Shown piece after piece: positions 51,808 to 60,431 of a stretch of DNA of 60,431 bases. The number at the start of each line of letters is the position of its first letter. Position 1 is the first letter of the stretch. Below the pieces are notes generated by a model that saw only the letters and a program-made list of their open reading frames with translations, ran no database searches and was not told the origin of the DNA. Source of the stretch: Labilibaculum manganireducens (lineage in GTDB: Bacteria; Bacteroidota; Bacteroidia; Bacteroidales; Marinifilaceae); the NCBI RefSeq assembly GCF_002843385.1, contig NZ_MVDE01000031.1, forward strand, positions 1 through 60,431. Direction: 5' to 3'. A program made the translations under genes and the position numbers.

Positions 51808-54354
51808 ATGGTATCAGAAAGTAGAAGTAATATAAAGGTAAAAGTAGTTGCAGGGTACATATTTGTGTTCCTGGCTATTTTTGCTTCTGTCTTGATTGCT
51901 TACCAGTCTTATAATAAACTTCTGGATTCTGTTATATACTTATCGAAACCGGATGCCGAGATTGCCAGAATGAACCGGATTTTGACAAATTTATCGGAAG
52001 CTGAAAATAAAATCAGAATTTATTCATTAACAAAAAAGGAACGATACCTGGCTAATTATGCTGAAAATATTATAGAGATTCAAAATGATTTGGATTCCCT
52101 TAGATATTTTAGTGATGATAGTAGTAAATCGTTTTTATTAATTGATTCAATGAATTATTTATTGGAGGAACGTGCTGATAAATTAGAGAAGTTTGTTGAA
52201 TTAAAAAGATCAAAAGAGAAGGAAAATCTTTCTCAAAAAGCGATGGAGCAACTAAGTGAAGTCTCTGATGCGGCAAAAACCAAAATTAAGACTACCACAA
52301 CTACTACAACGTTTTTGGATACAGTTGTTAGTCCGGCTGAGGTGAAGGAAAAGAAGAAGAAAGGATTTGTTGCCAGACTTTTTAGTGGCAAAAAGAGTGA
52401 AACCAAAATAGATTCCATTGAAACTGTAATTCAACGAACTCAAATTCAGGTTGATACTAGTTATTTGCCACAAGCCGATAGTTTGTTGAGAAGTTTAGAG
52501 AATATGTTGATTACTGCTCAGGCCAAAGAGCGATTAAACAGAGAGATTGTTTCGAATGAAGAATTGCGTTTAGTTGAGGAAAACTCATTAATGTGGGATA
52601 AAATTAAAATTTTATTGCGTCAGTTGGAAAAGGAAAGATTGCAGCAATTAACTCATGAATCCGATAGTGCTAAAATGATAGCGAGTAATTCAATATTTGT
52701 GATTTCTGTAATTATTATTGTTGGTTTTATATTGGGAATTCTGTTTATAATTTTCATTCTTACCGATATCACTAAAAGTAATTTTTACCGAAAGGAATTG
52801 ATTGTTGCTAAAGGGAAAGCAGAAAAATTGGCAAAAGTGAAAGAGGACTTTTTAGCCATTATGAGTCACGAGATAAGAACTCCTCTTAATGCCATAATTG
52901 GTTTTACAAATCAGCTGAATAAAACAAAATTAGAAGAACAGCAACAGGGATTCGTACGGGTTCTTAAAAACTCTTCGAAACATTTACTTGGCTTGGTCAA
53001 TGAAATTCTCGATTTGTCGAAAATTGAAGCTGGCAAACTACATATTGAAAATATTGCGTTTCAACCTTATTCACTGGTTTTTGACGTATTTGATGTTCTG
53101 AAGATTAATGCTGAAAATAGGGAAATCGATTTTACTTGGGAATACGATGGGGATTCTCAGATTAATTTGGATAGTGATCCGTTTCGAATTAAACAGATTC
53201 TATTGAATTTGGGTAGTAATGCCATAAAATTTACTTCGAAGGGATCTGTTAGAATCAAATCATCTGTTGTTCAAATCGATAAGTACTTTATGTTCGAAGT
53301 CAATGTAATTGATACAGGAATTGGAATTGATGAGAATAAATTAGAAACAATTTTTGAAGATTTCAGTCAGGCAGATTCGTTTTCGGCAAGGAAGTATGGT
53401 GGAACAGGATTGGGTTTGGCAATTAGCAGAAGATTATCACGATTGTTAGGTGGTGATTTGTATGTAGAGAGTAAGTTGGGTGAAGGATCTTGTTTTACTT
53501 TACGGATACCATTATTGGAATCGAAAGAAGAGGTGACTGAGCATAAAGGATTAAGAGAGGTTCTAATTCCTGATTTTTTAAAGCAAAAATCCTTTTTGGT
53601 TGCAGATGACGATCCATACAGCTTGTTACTGTTAAAAACTATTTTTTCCAGTTGGGGCTTGCAGGCAGATTTTGTGGAAGATGGATCTAAGGCCTTCGAT
53701 TTGATCAGGCAAAAAGATTACGATCTGATTCTTACAGATATTCACATGCCTGAAATGGGAGGAATTGAGCTGTGTAAAAATATTAGAAAATTGGAGCAAA
53801 CCCAAAAATCTGAGATTCCAATTATTGCTTTAACGGCGAATGTGAGAGAGTCGGATTTAAAACAGTATATACAATCGGGAATGACAGATTGCCTTGTGAA
53901 ACCATTCGATGAGGCTGTTCTGATGGGAATGCTTCGAGATTTATTTGGGAATGCGAAAGAAGAGAGAATTGAATTAAAAGGTACTGACAAAACAATGTCG
54001 GATGATCTTTTCGACTTAACTCAAATTAAGCAATTTACCTCCGATGATCAGGGATTAGTTAATCAGATATTGGAGCAGTTTATTGTTTCTGCACACGAAA
54101 ATGTCGATTTATTGAATAAAGCTTTGATTGATAAAAATTATCTGGCTATTGGTGAAATTGCTCATAAGATGCTTTCTTCGTTTAACCAGCTTAGGGTTGT
54201 AATTGTGGTTCCTATTTTAACGCGATTGGAAACCATTCTTCATAAAAAAGAAAATGCTGAGATAAACCACGAAGAGATAAGAGAGTTGGTTGCAACTGTT
54301 ACTGCCAATACAAATTTAGTAATATCATCTATTCGTGATGAAATTATTGCCTAA
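51808..54354 (+). CDS. hybrid sensor histidine kinase with receiver and Hpt domains
   Basis: An 848-residue protein with a membrane segment near 13-31 and a sensor region (about 32-290) containing a threonine run (KIKTTTTTTTFLDTVVS). A second membrane segment follows (about 295-318). The HisKA domain has FLAIMSHEIRTPLNAIIG (His354), the ATPase domain has the N, G1 and G2 boxes (NLGSNAIKFTS, DTGIGI, GGTGLGLAIS), a receiver has Asp644 (LTDIHMPEMGG), and a C-terminal Hpt has AHKMLSSF with His786. It is a complete four-step phosphorelay in one chain. It converges with an NtrC-type regulator gene 8 bases away, a possible partner. Confidence 0.93.
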   Translation: MVSESRSNIKVKVVAGYIFVFLAIFASVLIAYQSYNKLLDSVIYLSKPDAEIARMNRILTNLSEAENKIRIYSLTKKERYLANYAENIIEIQNDLDSLRYFSDDSSKSFLLIDSMNYLLEERADKLEKFVELKRSKEKENLSQKAMEQLSEVSDAAKTKIKTTTTTTTFLDTVVSPAEVKEKKKKGFVARLFSGKKSETKIDSIETVIQRTQIQVDTSYLPQADSLLRSLENMLITAQAKERLNREIVSNEELRLVEENSLMWDKIKILLRQLEKERLQQLTHESDSAKMIASNSIFVISVIIIVGFILGILFIIFILTDITKSNFYRKELIVAKGKAEKLAKVKEDFLAIMSHEIRTPLNAIIGFTNQLNKTKLEEQQQGFVRVLKNSSKHLLGLVNEILDLSKIEAGKLHIENIAFQPYSLVFDVFDVLKINAENREIDFTWEYDGDSQINLDSDPFRIKQILLNLGSNAIKFTSKGSVRIKSSVVQIDKYFMFEVNVIDTGIGIDENKLETIFEDFSQADSFSARKYGGTGLGLAISRRLSRLLGGDLYVESKLGEGSCFTLRIPLLESKEEVTEHKGLREVLIPDFLKQKSFLVADDDPYSLLLLKTIFSSWGLQADFVEDGSKAFDLIRQKDYDLILTDIHMPEMGGIELCKNIRKLEQTQKSEIPIIALTANVRESDLKQYIQSGMTDCLVKPFDEAVLMGMLRDLFGNAKEERIELKGTDKTMSDDLFDLTQIKQFTSDDQGLVNQILEQFIVSAHENVDLLNKALIDKNYLAIGEIAHKMLSSFNQLRVVIVVPILTRLETILHKKENAEINHEEIRELVATVTANTNLVISSIRDEIIA

Positions 54355-54362
54355 GTCTATTT

Positions 54363-55715
54363 TTAAATATCGATTCCGTATTGTTTAATCTTATTGTATA
54401 AGGTTTTTCTGTCGATATTAAGCATTCTGGCGGCTTTCGATTTGTTATAGTTCACCTTTCGGAGCGTGGATACAATTAACTCCTTTTCGTTTGCAGCCTG
54501 AATTAATTTAAGATTGGAACCTTCCACAATAAAACTACTATTGGCATTGTTATTTAAGATTTCATGGGGTAGACTGGTTAGTTCTACTTTCTTTTCAGGA
54601 CTAAGCAAAACAGATCTTCTTATAACATTTCGAAGCTCTCTTAAATTGCCCGGCCATGAATAAGATTTGAATTTTTCCAAAACCTCGGAGCTAAATCCGG
54701 TTATTTCTTTATTCAGCTCATTATTGGATAGTTCGAGAAAATAATTCGAAAACAATTCAATATCTTCAATTCTGTTTCGCAAGGCAGGAACAGTAATTTT
54801 GAATTCGTTTAAACGATGGTAAAGATCTTCTCTAAAGTCTCCATTATTTACTGCTACTGATAAGTCTTCATTGGTAGCAACAACAATCCGGACATCGACA
54901 TCAATATCTTTATTGCTTCCAATTCTACGAACTTTACGTTCTTGCAAAGCCCTTAACAGCTTCATTTGAATTTCATAGGATAAATTTCCTATTTCGTCCA
55001 GAAACAAGGTTCCTCCCTGAGCTGATTCAAATTGACCTTCTTTATCGTTTATTGCCCCGGTAAATGAACCTTTTATATGACCGAACAGTTCGCTTCCTGC
55101 TAAATCTGTTGATAAAGCACCACAATCAACGGCAACAAAAGCTTTCTTTTTTCTTTTACTGTCAAAGTGAATTCTTCGGGCTGCAATTTCTTTTCCAGTA
55201 CCACTCTCCCCCTCAATAATAACAGACATATCTGTGGGTGCCACCAATTTAATGTACTGGTCAATTTGTAAGGAATTTGGACTGTTTCCACTTACAAATT
55301 CAAGCTCTTCTTTGTTCTTCTTCTCTTGTGAATTTTTAGAACTTTTAGGTTCTTCTGATTTTGCAAGAGCAGAATTGATTAGCAAGAGTATTTCATCTGG
55401 GTTAAGCGGTTTGGTTACATATTCAAACGCGCCCATTTTTATTGCACTCACAGCGGTTCTTATATCAGCATAAGAAGTCATAATGATAACGGGAACATGA
55501 GGATGCATTGATTTTATTTTTTGGAGAAGTTCCAATCCATCAAAATCAGGCAAACGGAAATCACTTAATACAAGATCAAATTGATTAATCTCCAACTTTT
55601 TTAATGCTTCTCCGGCAGAAAACACAGTATCTGCATCAAAGTTTTTACGCTTTAACAAGCCCTGAAGCATCAGGCAAATAGTTGGATCATCATCAATTAT
55701 CAATATCTTTTTCAT
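54363..55715 (-). CDS. sigma-54-dependent response regulator (NtrC family)
   Basis: A 450-residue protein. The receiver domain (1-120) has Asp52 in VLSDFRLPDFDG. The AAA+ central domain has Walker A GESGTGKE (near 168), the sigma-54 contact loop GSFTGA (canonical GAFTGA; Ser in position 2) and Walker B GGTLFLDEIGNL. The C-terminal Fis-type HTH is KAARMLNIDRKTLYNKIKQY. It activates sigma-54 promoters when phosphorylated. Its 3' end meets that of the hybrid kinase gene. The Fis helix shows it binds DNA directly. Confidence 0.93.
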   Translation of the reverse strand: MKKILIIDDDPTICLMLQGLLKRKNFDADTVFSAGEALKKLEINQFDLVLSDFRLPDFDGLELLQKIKSMHPHVPVIIMTSYADIRTAVSAIKMGAFEYVTKPLNPDEILLLINSALAKSEEPKSSKNSQEKKNKEELEFVSGNSPNSLQIDQYIKLVAPTDMSVIIEGESGTGKEIAARRIHFDSKRKKKAFVAVDCGALSTDLAGSELFGHIKGSFTGAINDKEGQFESAQGGTLFLDEIGNLSYEIQMKLLRALQERKVRRIGSNKDIDVDVRIVVATNEDLSVAVNNGDFREDLYHRLNEFKITVPALRNRIEDIELFSNYFLELSNNELNKEITGFSSEVLEKFKSYSWPGNLRELRNVIRRSVLLSPEKKVELTSLPHEILNNNANSSFIVEGSNLKLIQAANEKELIVSTLRKVNYNKSKAARMLNIDRKTLYNKIKQYGIDI

Positions 55716-55846
55716 GCGGAACCTTACCTTTATTTAATATGTGTGGGTTTCAATCAAAATTACATAAAAAGAGTGGATGAATGAAATGATGCCTCTCATT
55801 TTATTATTTATTAAGAAATGTGTTTTATTAAATTGATTAACAATAG

Positions 55847-55881
55847 AAAAAGGCCGGATTTCAAATGAGAGATCCGACCTT
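55847..55881 (-). terminator. terminator of the RNase R gene
   Basis: AAGGCCGGAT pairs with ATCCGACCTT with one mismatch around 12 bases, 20 bases beyond the minus-strand stop. Confidence 0.7.
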
Positions 55882-55900
55882 GCTTTGCGTTTTTTTTGAA

Positions 55901-58066
55901 TTATATATTTTTTTCAGAATCAGCTAATACAAAATCAAGTTGCTTGGCAACCAAATTTGCTTTGGCAACCAAAATTTCAACTTTATCTCCCAGTTGATAA
56001 ATTTTACGATGATTGCGTCCAACAATACAATAGTTGTCTTCGTCAAATTCATAGAAATCATCTTCCAACTCACGAATTGAAACCATTCCTTCGCATTTGT
56101 TTTCATCCAATTCCACGTAAAAGCCCCATTCGGTTACGCCGGATATTGTTCCCACAAACTCCTGACCAAGATGTTCCTGCATGAATTCCACCTGTTTGTA
56201 TTTTATGGATGCCCGTTCGGCTTGTGCTGCTTTTTGCTCCATTTCACTGCAATGACGGCAATACTCTTCGTATTTCTCTTTATTTACCGATTTAGCACCC
56301 GAAAAATATTTCTCCAGTAATCTGTGAGCCATCATATCGGGATACCTTCTAATTGGCGATGTGAAGTGTGAGTAATGATCGAAATGCAATCCATAATGAC
56401 CAATATTTACGGTAGAATATTCGGCTTTTGCCATGGAGCGAATCGCTAAAGTTTCCACCAGATTTTGAATGGTTTCACCTTTTACATCGTGCAATAAAGC
56501 GTTTAGCGAACTGGATATGGCTCCCGGATTTGTTGTTTTTAAACTGTATCCGAATTTTTGAATAAATTGGTTGAAAGTATTTAGTTTTTCAGGATTTGGC
56601 TGGTCATGAGTTCTGTAAACAAATGTTTTAGCAGTTTTGCCTTTTGGTACACGTCCAACAACTTCAGCAACACGTTTGTTGGCCAAGAGCATAAATTCCT
56701 CAATTAGCTTGTTCGAATCTTTTGATTCTTTAAAATAAACGCGTGTTGGTTTACCCGCTTCATCAATATCAAATTTTACTTCGAAACGATCAAAATCAAT
56801 TGCTCCTTTTTTGAATCTTCTTTTACGCAGCAATTTAGCCAGTTTATCCAATTCAAGAACTTCTTCACTAAAATCTCCTTCTCCGGTTTCAATAATCTCC
56901 TGTGCCTCTTCGTAGGTGAATCGTCGGTTCGAATTAATTACGGTTTTACCAATCCATGTATTGATTACATCTGCAGTATCATCCATTTCGAAAACAGCAG
57001 AAAAAGTTAATTTTTCCTCATTGGGTCTCAGGGAACAAATTCCGTTCGATAAACGTTCCGGTAACATTGGAACCACACGGTCTACCAAATAAACAGAGGT
57101 TGCTCTGTCGAAAGCTTCTTGTTCAATGATACTCCCTTTTCTTACGTAATGTGTAACATCAGCAATGTGAACACCAATTTCCCAGTTTCCATTCTCCAAA
57201 GCCCGAATCGACAATGCATCATCAAAATCTTTCGCATCGTGCGGATCGATGGTGAAGGTTGTGGCCTCTCTGAAGTCTCTGCGAAGAGCAATTTCTTCTT
57301 TTGTTATTACATCGGATATTTCCTCTGCGGCTTCGTTTACATTTTCGGGGAAAATATGAGGCAGATCAAACTCAGCCAAAATCGCATGCATCTCGGTGTT
57401 GTTATCACCGGGTTTACCCAAAACAGTTGTAATCTGACCAACCGGATTTTTCGATTTTTTAGGCCATTCGGTTATTTGTGCAATTGCCTTATCGCCATTT
57501 TGTGCACCATTTAACTTTGCCAAAGGAATAAAAATATCGTATGGCATTTGTTTGCCCGATGAAACCAGAAACGCATAGTTTTTAGAAACATCAACGATTC
57601 CTACAAAAGTGGTTTTTTTCCTTTTAACGATTTCGACCACTTCGCCTTCGGGTTGCTTGCTTTTTTTACGTGCATACAAGGAAACTTTAACGATATCACC
57701 ATGTAAAGCTCTATTTAAATTTGCCTGCGATACAAAAACATCTTCTTCAATTTCTTCCGAAACAATAAATGCAGATCCTCGCGCAGTCATGTCTACTTTG
57801 CCCGTGATGTTGCCAATTTTCGATTTTAATTTGTATTTCCCTGTGGAAATTTCGCTCAAAACATCTAAATCAACCATATCGCAAAGAATTCCGACCACGA
57901 GCTGTTTAGTGCCCATATCCTTAATCCCTAATTCGCCTGAAATCTGTTTGTAATTGAGCGTTTTTGTTGGGTTTTGGGCAAATATTCCATCAATTAGTTT
58001 TGTTAGACTACTGCGGTTATATTTTGGGCTTTCTTTTTTATTTTCTTTTCTATTTTTTTTTGACAT
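55901..58066 (-). CDS. rnr: ribonuclease R
   Basis: A 721-residue exoribonuclease. The N-terminal region is basic (MSKKNRKENKKESPKYNR), followed by cold-shock-type OB domains and the RNB catalytic domain (about 240-580) with TIDPHDAKDFDDALSI, the acidic cluster that binds magnesium. The S1 RNA-binding domain is at the end (EFVGTISGVTEWGFYVELDE). RNase R degrades structured RNA in the 3'-to-5' direction, including rRNA quality control. It stands alone. Confidence 0.94.
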   Translation of the reverse strand: MSKKNRKENKKESPKYNRSSLTKLIDGIFAQNPTKTLNYKQISGELGIKDMGTKQLVVGILCDMVDLDVLSEISTGKYKLKSKIGNITGKVDMTARGSAFIVSEEIEEDVFVSQANLNRALHGDIVKVSLYARKKSKQPEGEVVEIVKRKKTTFVGIVDVSKNYAFLVSSGKQMPYDIFIPLAKLNGAQNGDKAIAQITEWPKKSKNPVGQITTVLGKPGDNNTEMHAILAEFDLPHIFPENVNEAAEEISDVITKEEIALRRDFREATTFTIDPHDAKDFDDALSIRALENGNWEIGVHIADVTHYVRKGSIIEQEAFDRATSVYLVDRVVPMLPERLSNGICSLRPNEEKLTFSAVFEMDDTADVINTWIGKTVINSNRRFTYEEAQEIIETGEGDFSEEVLELDKLAKLLRKRRFKKGAIDFDRFEVKFDIDEAGKPTRVYFKESKDSNKLIEEFMLLANKRVAEVVGRVPKGKTAKTFVYRTHDQPNPEKLNTFNQFIQKFGYSLKTTNPGAISSSLNALLHDVKGETIQNLVETLAIRSMAKAEYSTVNIGHYGLHFDHYSHFTSPIRRYPDMMAHRLLEKYFSGAKSVNKEKYEEYCRHCSEMEQKAAQAERASIKYKQVEFMQEHLGQEFVGTISGVTEWGFYVELDENKCEGMVSIRELEDDFYEFDEDNYCIVGRNHRKIYQLGDKVEILVAKANLVAKQLDFVLADSEKNI

Positions 58067-58619
58067 TTCTTAAATTTTATAATTCTACTATTGAATTAAT
58101 CATGTATGAGTTGACAGTTTAAAGTAAGAATAAAAAATGTATTTTGAATCTTAAAATCAATATTACATTGTTAAGGTTTTCTTCTCAGGCTATGAACTGT
58201 ATCTATACTATTCTAGTTCGATTAATTTCTATATAATTCTTGTTGTTATTTCCTTTTTGTTGATTTTCCCTTACATTCAATTAGGAAGGTGAATGTTTTA
58301 AAGTAACCATTGCTGATGACGGTAATCGCAATTAAGGATATTGGAAAGAATATTTTATGTCACAAAGATAGTGAAGGAATCTATATAGACAATAAAAAGA
58401 GTGGATTATGATTGAACTTACTGTTTTATTGTTGATTTTAAGCCCAAACTTTTGAGTTGAAAGGAGTTTTTTCGGAATCTACTTCTTCGGGAAGTTCAAA
58501 ATTAGGATGAAATGGTGCCTATCTATCAGAATTCTAAAGTTATTCGCAAGATATTTTATGGCGAGCAATAATTTTTTATAATTTTACACTCCCAATAGAA
58601 TTTCGATTATATTACAGTT
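58067..58619. other. 553-base intergenic region
   Basis: AT-rich divergent region between the RNase R and cysS genes. Short stretches read as protein in the plus direction (for example KVTIADDGNRN at about 58300) but stop codons break every frame. I see no supportable gene or repeat. Confidence 0.4.
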
Positions 58620-60092
58620 ATGGAAAATAAGTTGTTCATTTATAATACTCTAAATCGTAAAAAAGAATTGTTTGAACCCATTAATGCTCCCCATGTTGGG
58701 CTGTATGTATGCGGTCCTACGGTATATGGTGATGCGCATTTGGGTCATGCCCGGCCAGCAATCACATTCGATTTGGTTTTTCGTTACTTAATGCATCTTG
58801 GATACAAAGTACGCTACGTTAGAAACATTACCGATGTAGGGCATTTGGTGAATGATGCAGATGAGGGCGAAGATAAAATTGCCAAAAAGGCTCGTTTGGA
58901 ACAACTGGAGCCAATGGAAATAGTGCAGTTTTTTACCGATCGCTATCACAATGATATGCAAGATTTGAATGTATTGAAGCCAAGTATCGAGCCTCGTGCA
59001 TCAGGACATATTATTGAGCAAATGGAAGTGATTGATAAATTGTTTGCAAATGGATTTGCCTATGAGAGTGAAGGTTCTGTCTATTTTGATGTAGAAGCAT
59101 ACAGCAAAAAATATGATTACGGCAAGTTATCAGGTAGAAAAATAGAAGAACTGCTTTCGAATACCCGAGATTTGGATGGACAGAGCGAAAAGAAAAATAG
59201 TTTCGACTTTGCGCTTTGGAAAAAAGCAAGTCCGGAGCACATTATGCGCTGGCCTTCGAAATGGAGTGATGGATTTCCTGGCTGGCATCTGGAATGTTCC
59301 GCAATGAGTCAGAAATACCTGGGTGCTAAATTTGATATCCACGGAGGTGGATTGGATCTGCAATTTCCGCATCACGAATGTGAGATTGCTCAATCGACAG
59401 GATCAAATGGTCACGAAGCTGTAAAATACTGGATGCATAACAACATGATCACCATCAATGGTCAGAAGATGGGTAAATCATTGGGAAACTTTGTGAATTT
59501 ATCTTCTATGTTTTCAGGAGAGAATGATGTGCTGGAACAGGCATACAGCCCGATGACGGTTCGCTTTTTCATGTTGCAGGCTCATTACCGCAGTCCCTTG
59601 GATTTCTCAAACGATGCGCTTCAGGCAGCAGAAAAAGGTTTTAAACGTTTGATGACAGCTGTTGCAACGATAGATAAAATACAAGCATCGGCTTCTTCTT
59701 CCAATTCAGTAGAGGAATTAAAAGCGAAGTGTTATGAGGCATTAAATGACGATTTTAATACACCGGTATTAATTGCTCATTTGTTTGATGGAGTGAAGAT
59801 GATCAATTCATTGGCTGTTGGAAAGGAAACGATTACTGCTTCTGATCTTTCTGTTTTAAAGGATTTGTATCACAATTTGGTGTTTGATGTGTTGGGCCTG
59901 AAAGATGAAGGTGAAACGGGAGGGAATAACGAGATACTCGATAAGGTTGTCCGTTTGCTGCTGTCGACCCGCGACGAGGCCAAAAAGAATAAAGACTGGG
60001 CTACTGCTGATAAAATAAGAGATGAATTGACCAATTTGGGCATTGTTGTAAAAGACACCAAAAACGGTTATGAATGGGAAATCTTAAAATAA
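58620..60092 (+). CDS. cysS: cysteinyl-tRNA synthetase
   Basis: A 490-residue class I synthetase. The zinc-binding Cys region begins [20 protein letters not shown], with the HIGH motif as HLGH. Further zinc ligands are in HLECSAMS and [10 protein letters not shown], and the KMSKS motif is KMGKSLGN. The C-terminal anticodon-binding domain ends [14 protein letters not shown]. It charges tRNA-Cys. It is monocistronic and followed by a terminator. Confidence 0.96.
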   Translation: MENKLFIYNTLNRKKELFEPINAPHVGLYVCGPTVYGDAHLGHARPAITFDLVFRYLMHLGYKVRYVRNITDVGHLVNDADEGEDKIAKKARLEQLEPMEIVQFFTDRYHNDMQDLNVLKPSIEPRASGHIIEQMEVIDKLFANGFAYESEGSVYFDVEAYSKKYDYGKLSGRKIEELLSNTRDLDGQSEKKNSFDFALWKKASPEHIMRWPSKWSDGFPGWHLECSAMSQKYLGAKFDIHGGGLDLQFPHHECEIAQSTGSNGHEAVKYWMHNNMITINGQKMGKSLGNFVNLSSMFSGENDVLEQAYSPMTVRFFMLQAHYRSPLDFSNDALQAAEKGFKRLMTAVATIDKIQASASSSNSVEELKAKCYEALNDDFNTPVLIAHLFDGVKMINSLAVGKETITASDLSVLKDLYHNLVFDVLGLKDEGETGGNNEILDKVVRLLLSTRDEAKKNKDWATADKIRDELTNLGIVVKDTKNGYEWEILK

Positions 60093-60095
60093 TAC

Positions 60096-60127
60096 AAACT
60101 GTCCTGACTGATCAGGGCAGTTTTTTT
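60096..60127 (+). terminator. terminator of cysS
   Basis: AAACTGTCCTGA and TCAGGGCAGTTT pair with one mismatch around four bases, followed by a T run, just after the stop codon. Confidence 0.85.
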
Positions 60128-60147
60128 AGTATGTCGGGCATGGTAAC

Positions 60148-60431
60148 GTGCTATCAAGATGAAACGTTCTTGAGTTCGCCGAGTTGACAGGAAGAACTAG
60201 CAATTGGCAAGGGTGTTGGGGGCGACCCCAAATCTGAAGGAAGCCATCAGCAAAGTCATCGTTCTAACGAACAGAAACTTGATATAAGGCTTATTAGTGT
60301 GGGTAACCGAGCTATGGATTGGGAAAACCCAAAAGTCAACCGTAACCACTAAGAGTAAATCAAGTAGGACGTGACGAAAGTACGTTATCTTATCCCGAGA
60401 GATCTCATAACCTGTTGTCCAAAACAACAAA
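60148..60431 (+). mobile_element. 5' end of a group II intron (cut by window edge)
   Basis: From GTGCT at 60148 (the 5' consensus of group II introns is GTGYG) the sequence has features of domain I as I recall them from bacterial introns: GGGGGCGACCCC, CTGAAGGAAGC, GAACAGAAACTTGATATAAG and GCTTATTAGTGTGGGTAA. No reading frame is supported here, which fits the structured 5' part that precedes an intron-encoded reverse transcriptase. It starts 21 bases after the cysS terminator, a common target region for bacterial introns. The reverse transcriptase should lie beyond the window. Confidence 0.6.

Noticed and set aside
58290-58480. Remnant of a kinase-like gene before cysS
   Set aside because: Only about ten residues (KVTIADDGNRN) look protein-like and all frames are stopped; this is not enough to support a pseudogene.
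60197-60430. Minus-strand protein at the window end
   Set aside because: It lies antisense to sequence that fits the structured 5' part of a group II intron and resembles no family.

Overview
The window looks like a stretch of a low-GC Bacteroidota chromosome, probably a marine Bacteroidales/Marinilabiliales-type organism (the order is a guess). The evidence is a gldA-type gliding ABC ATPase, the long two-domain form of IspG, a secreted protein with a type IX secretion-like C-terminus, and above all a subtype iii (Bacteroidota) type VI secretion system (T6SS): it has TssN and TssO and no TssJ/L/M.

Layout. (1) 1-612: the 3' end of an rRNA operon (5S rRNA and terminator), then a second 5S copy cut off two thirds of the way along by a truncated IS256-family element. 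(2) 613-9848, all minus strand: the T6SS cargo region. Read in the direction of transcription it runs VgrG, PAAR, Tle1-like (DUF2235) lipase, DUF2931 lipoprotein, then a decayed tail made of a DUF2931 5' fragment, an unrecognised fragment, an N-terminally truncated second lipase, an intact DUF2931 lipoprotein and a broken DUF2931 lipoprotein. (3) 9951-23922: the structural T6SS genes: two TssD (Hcp) genes separated by a MITE and a tandem pair of hairpins; a lipoprotein (TssQ-like), TssG and TssN on plus; TssH/ClpV, TssB and TssC on minus; TssE, TssF, a PKD-domain membrane protein (TssP-like), TssK and TssO on plus. TssR was not found. (4) about 23937-32757: a segment bounded by two direct copies of a tRNA 3' end plus its terminator, in the geometry expected of an integrated island. 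It carries transposase and nuclease debris, a membrane adenylate cyclase-like protein, and a TetR-controlled RND efflux operon (MFP, RND, TolC). (5) 32904-60092: mostly housekeeping genes (HAD phosphatase, IspG, GldA, MetK, IleS, DksA-like, LspA, RNase R, CysS) mixed with regulators (XRE, LytTR response regulator, hybrid histidine kinase facing an NtrC-type activator), a GxxExxY protein beside a large palindromic repeat array, a small cystatin-like protein and lipoproteins. (6) 60148-60431: what looks like the 5' end of a group II intron, cut by the window edge.

How it works together. The T6SS genes build a contractile sheath (TssB/C) recycled by ClpV around an Hcp tube tipped by VgrG-PAAR. 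The gene order suggests that the PAAR protein with its C-terminal extension carries the adjacent lipase, and that the DUF2931 lipoproteins protect the producer's own envelope. The decayed second lipase beside one intact and one broken DUF2931 gene suggests repeated acquisition and loss of effector-immunity pairs. All family names come from reading motifs by eye; no database search was run.
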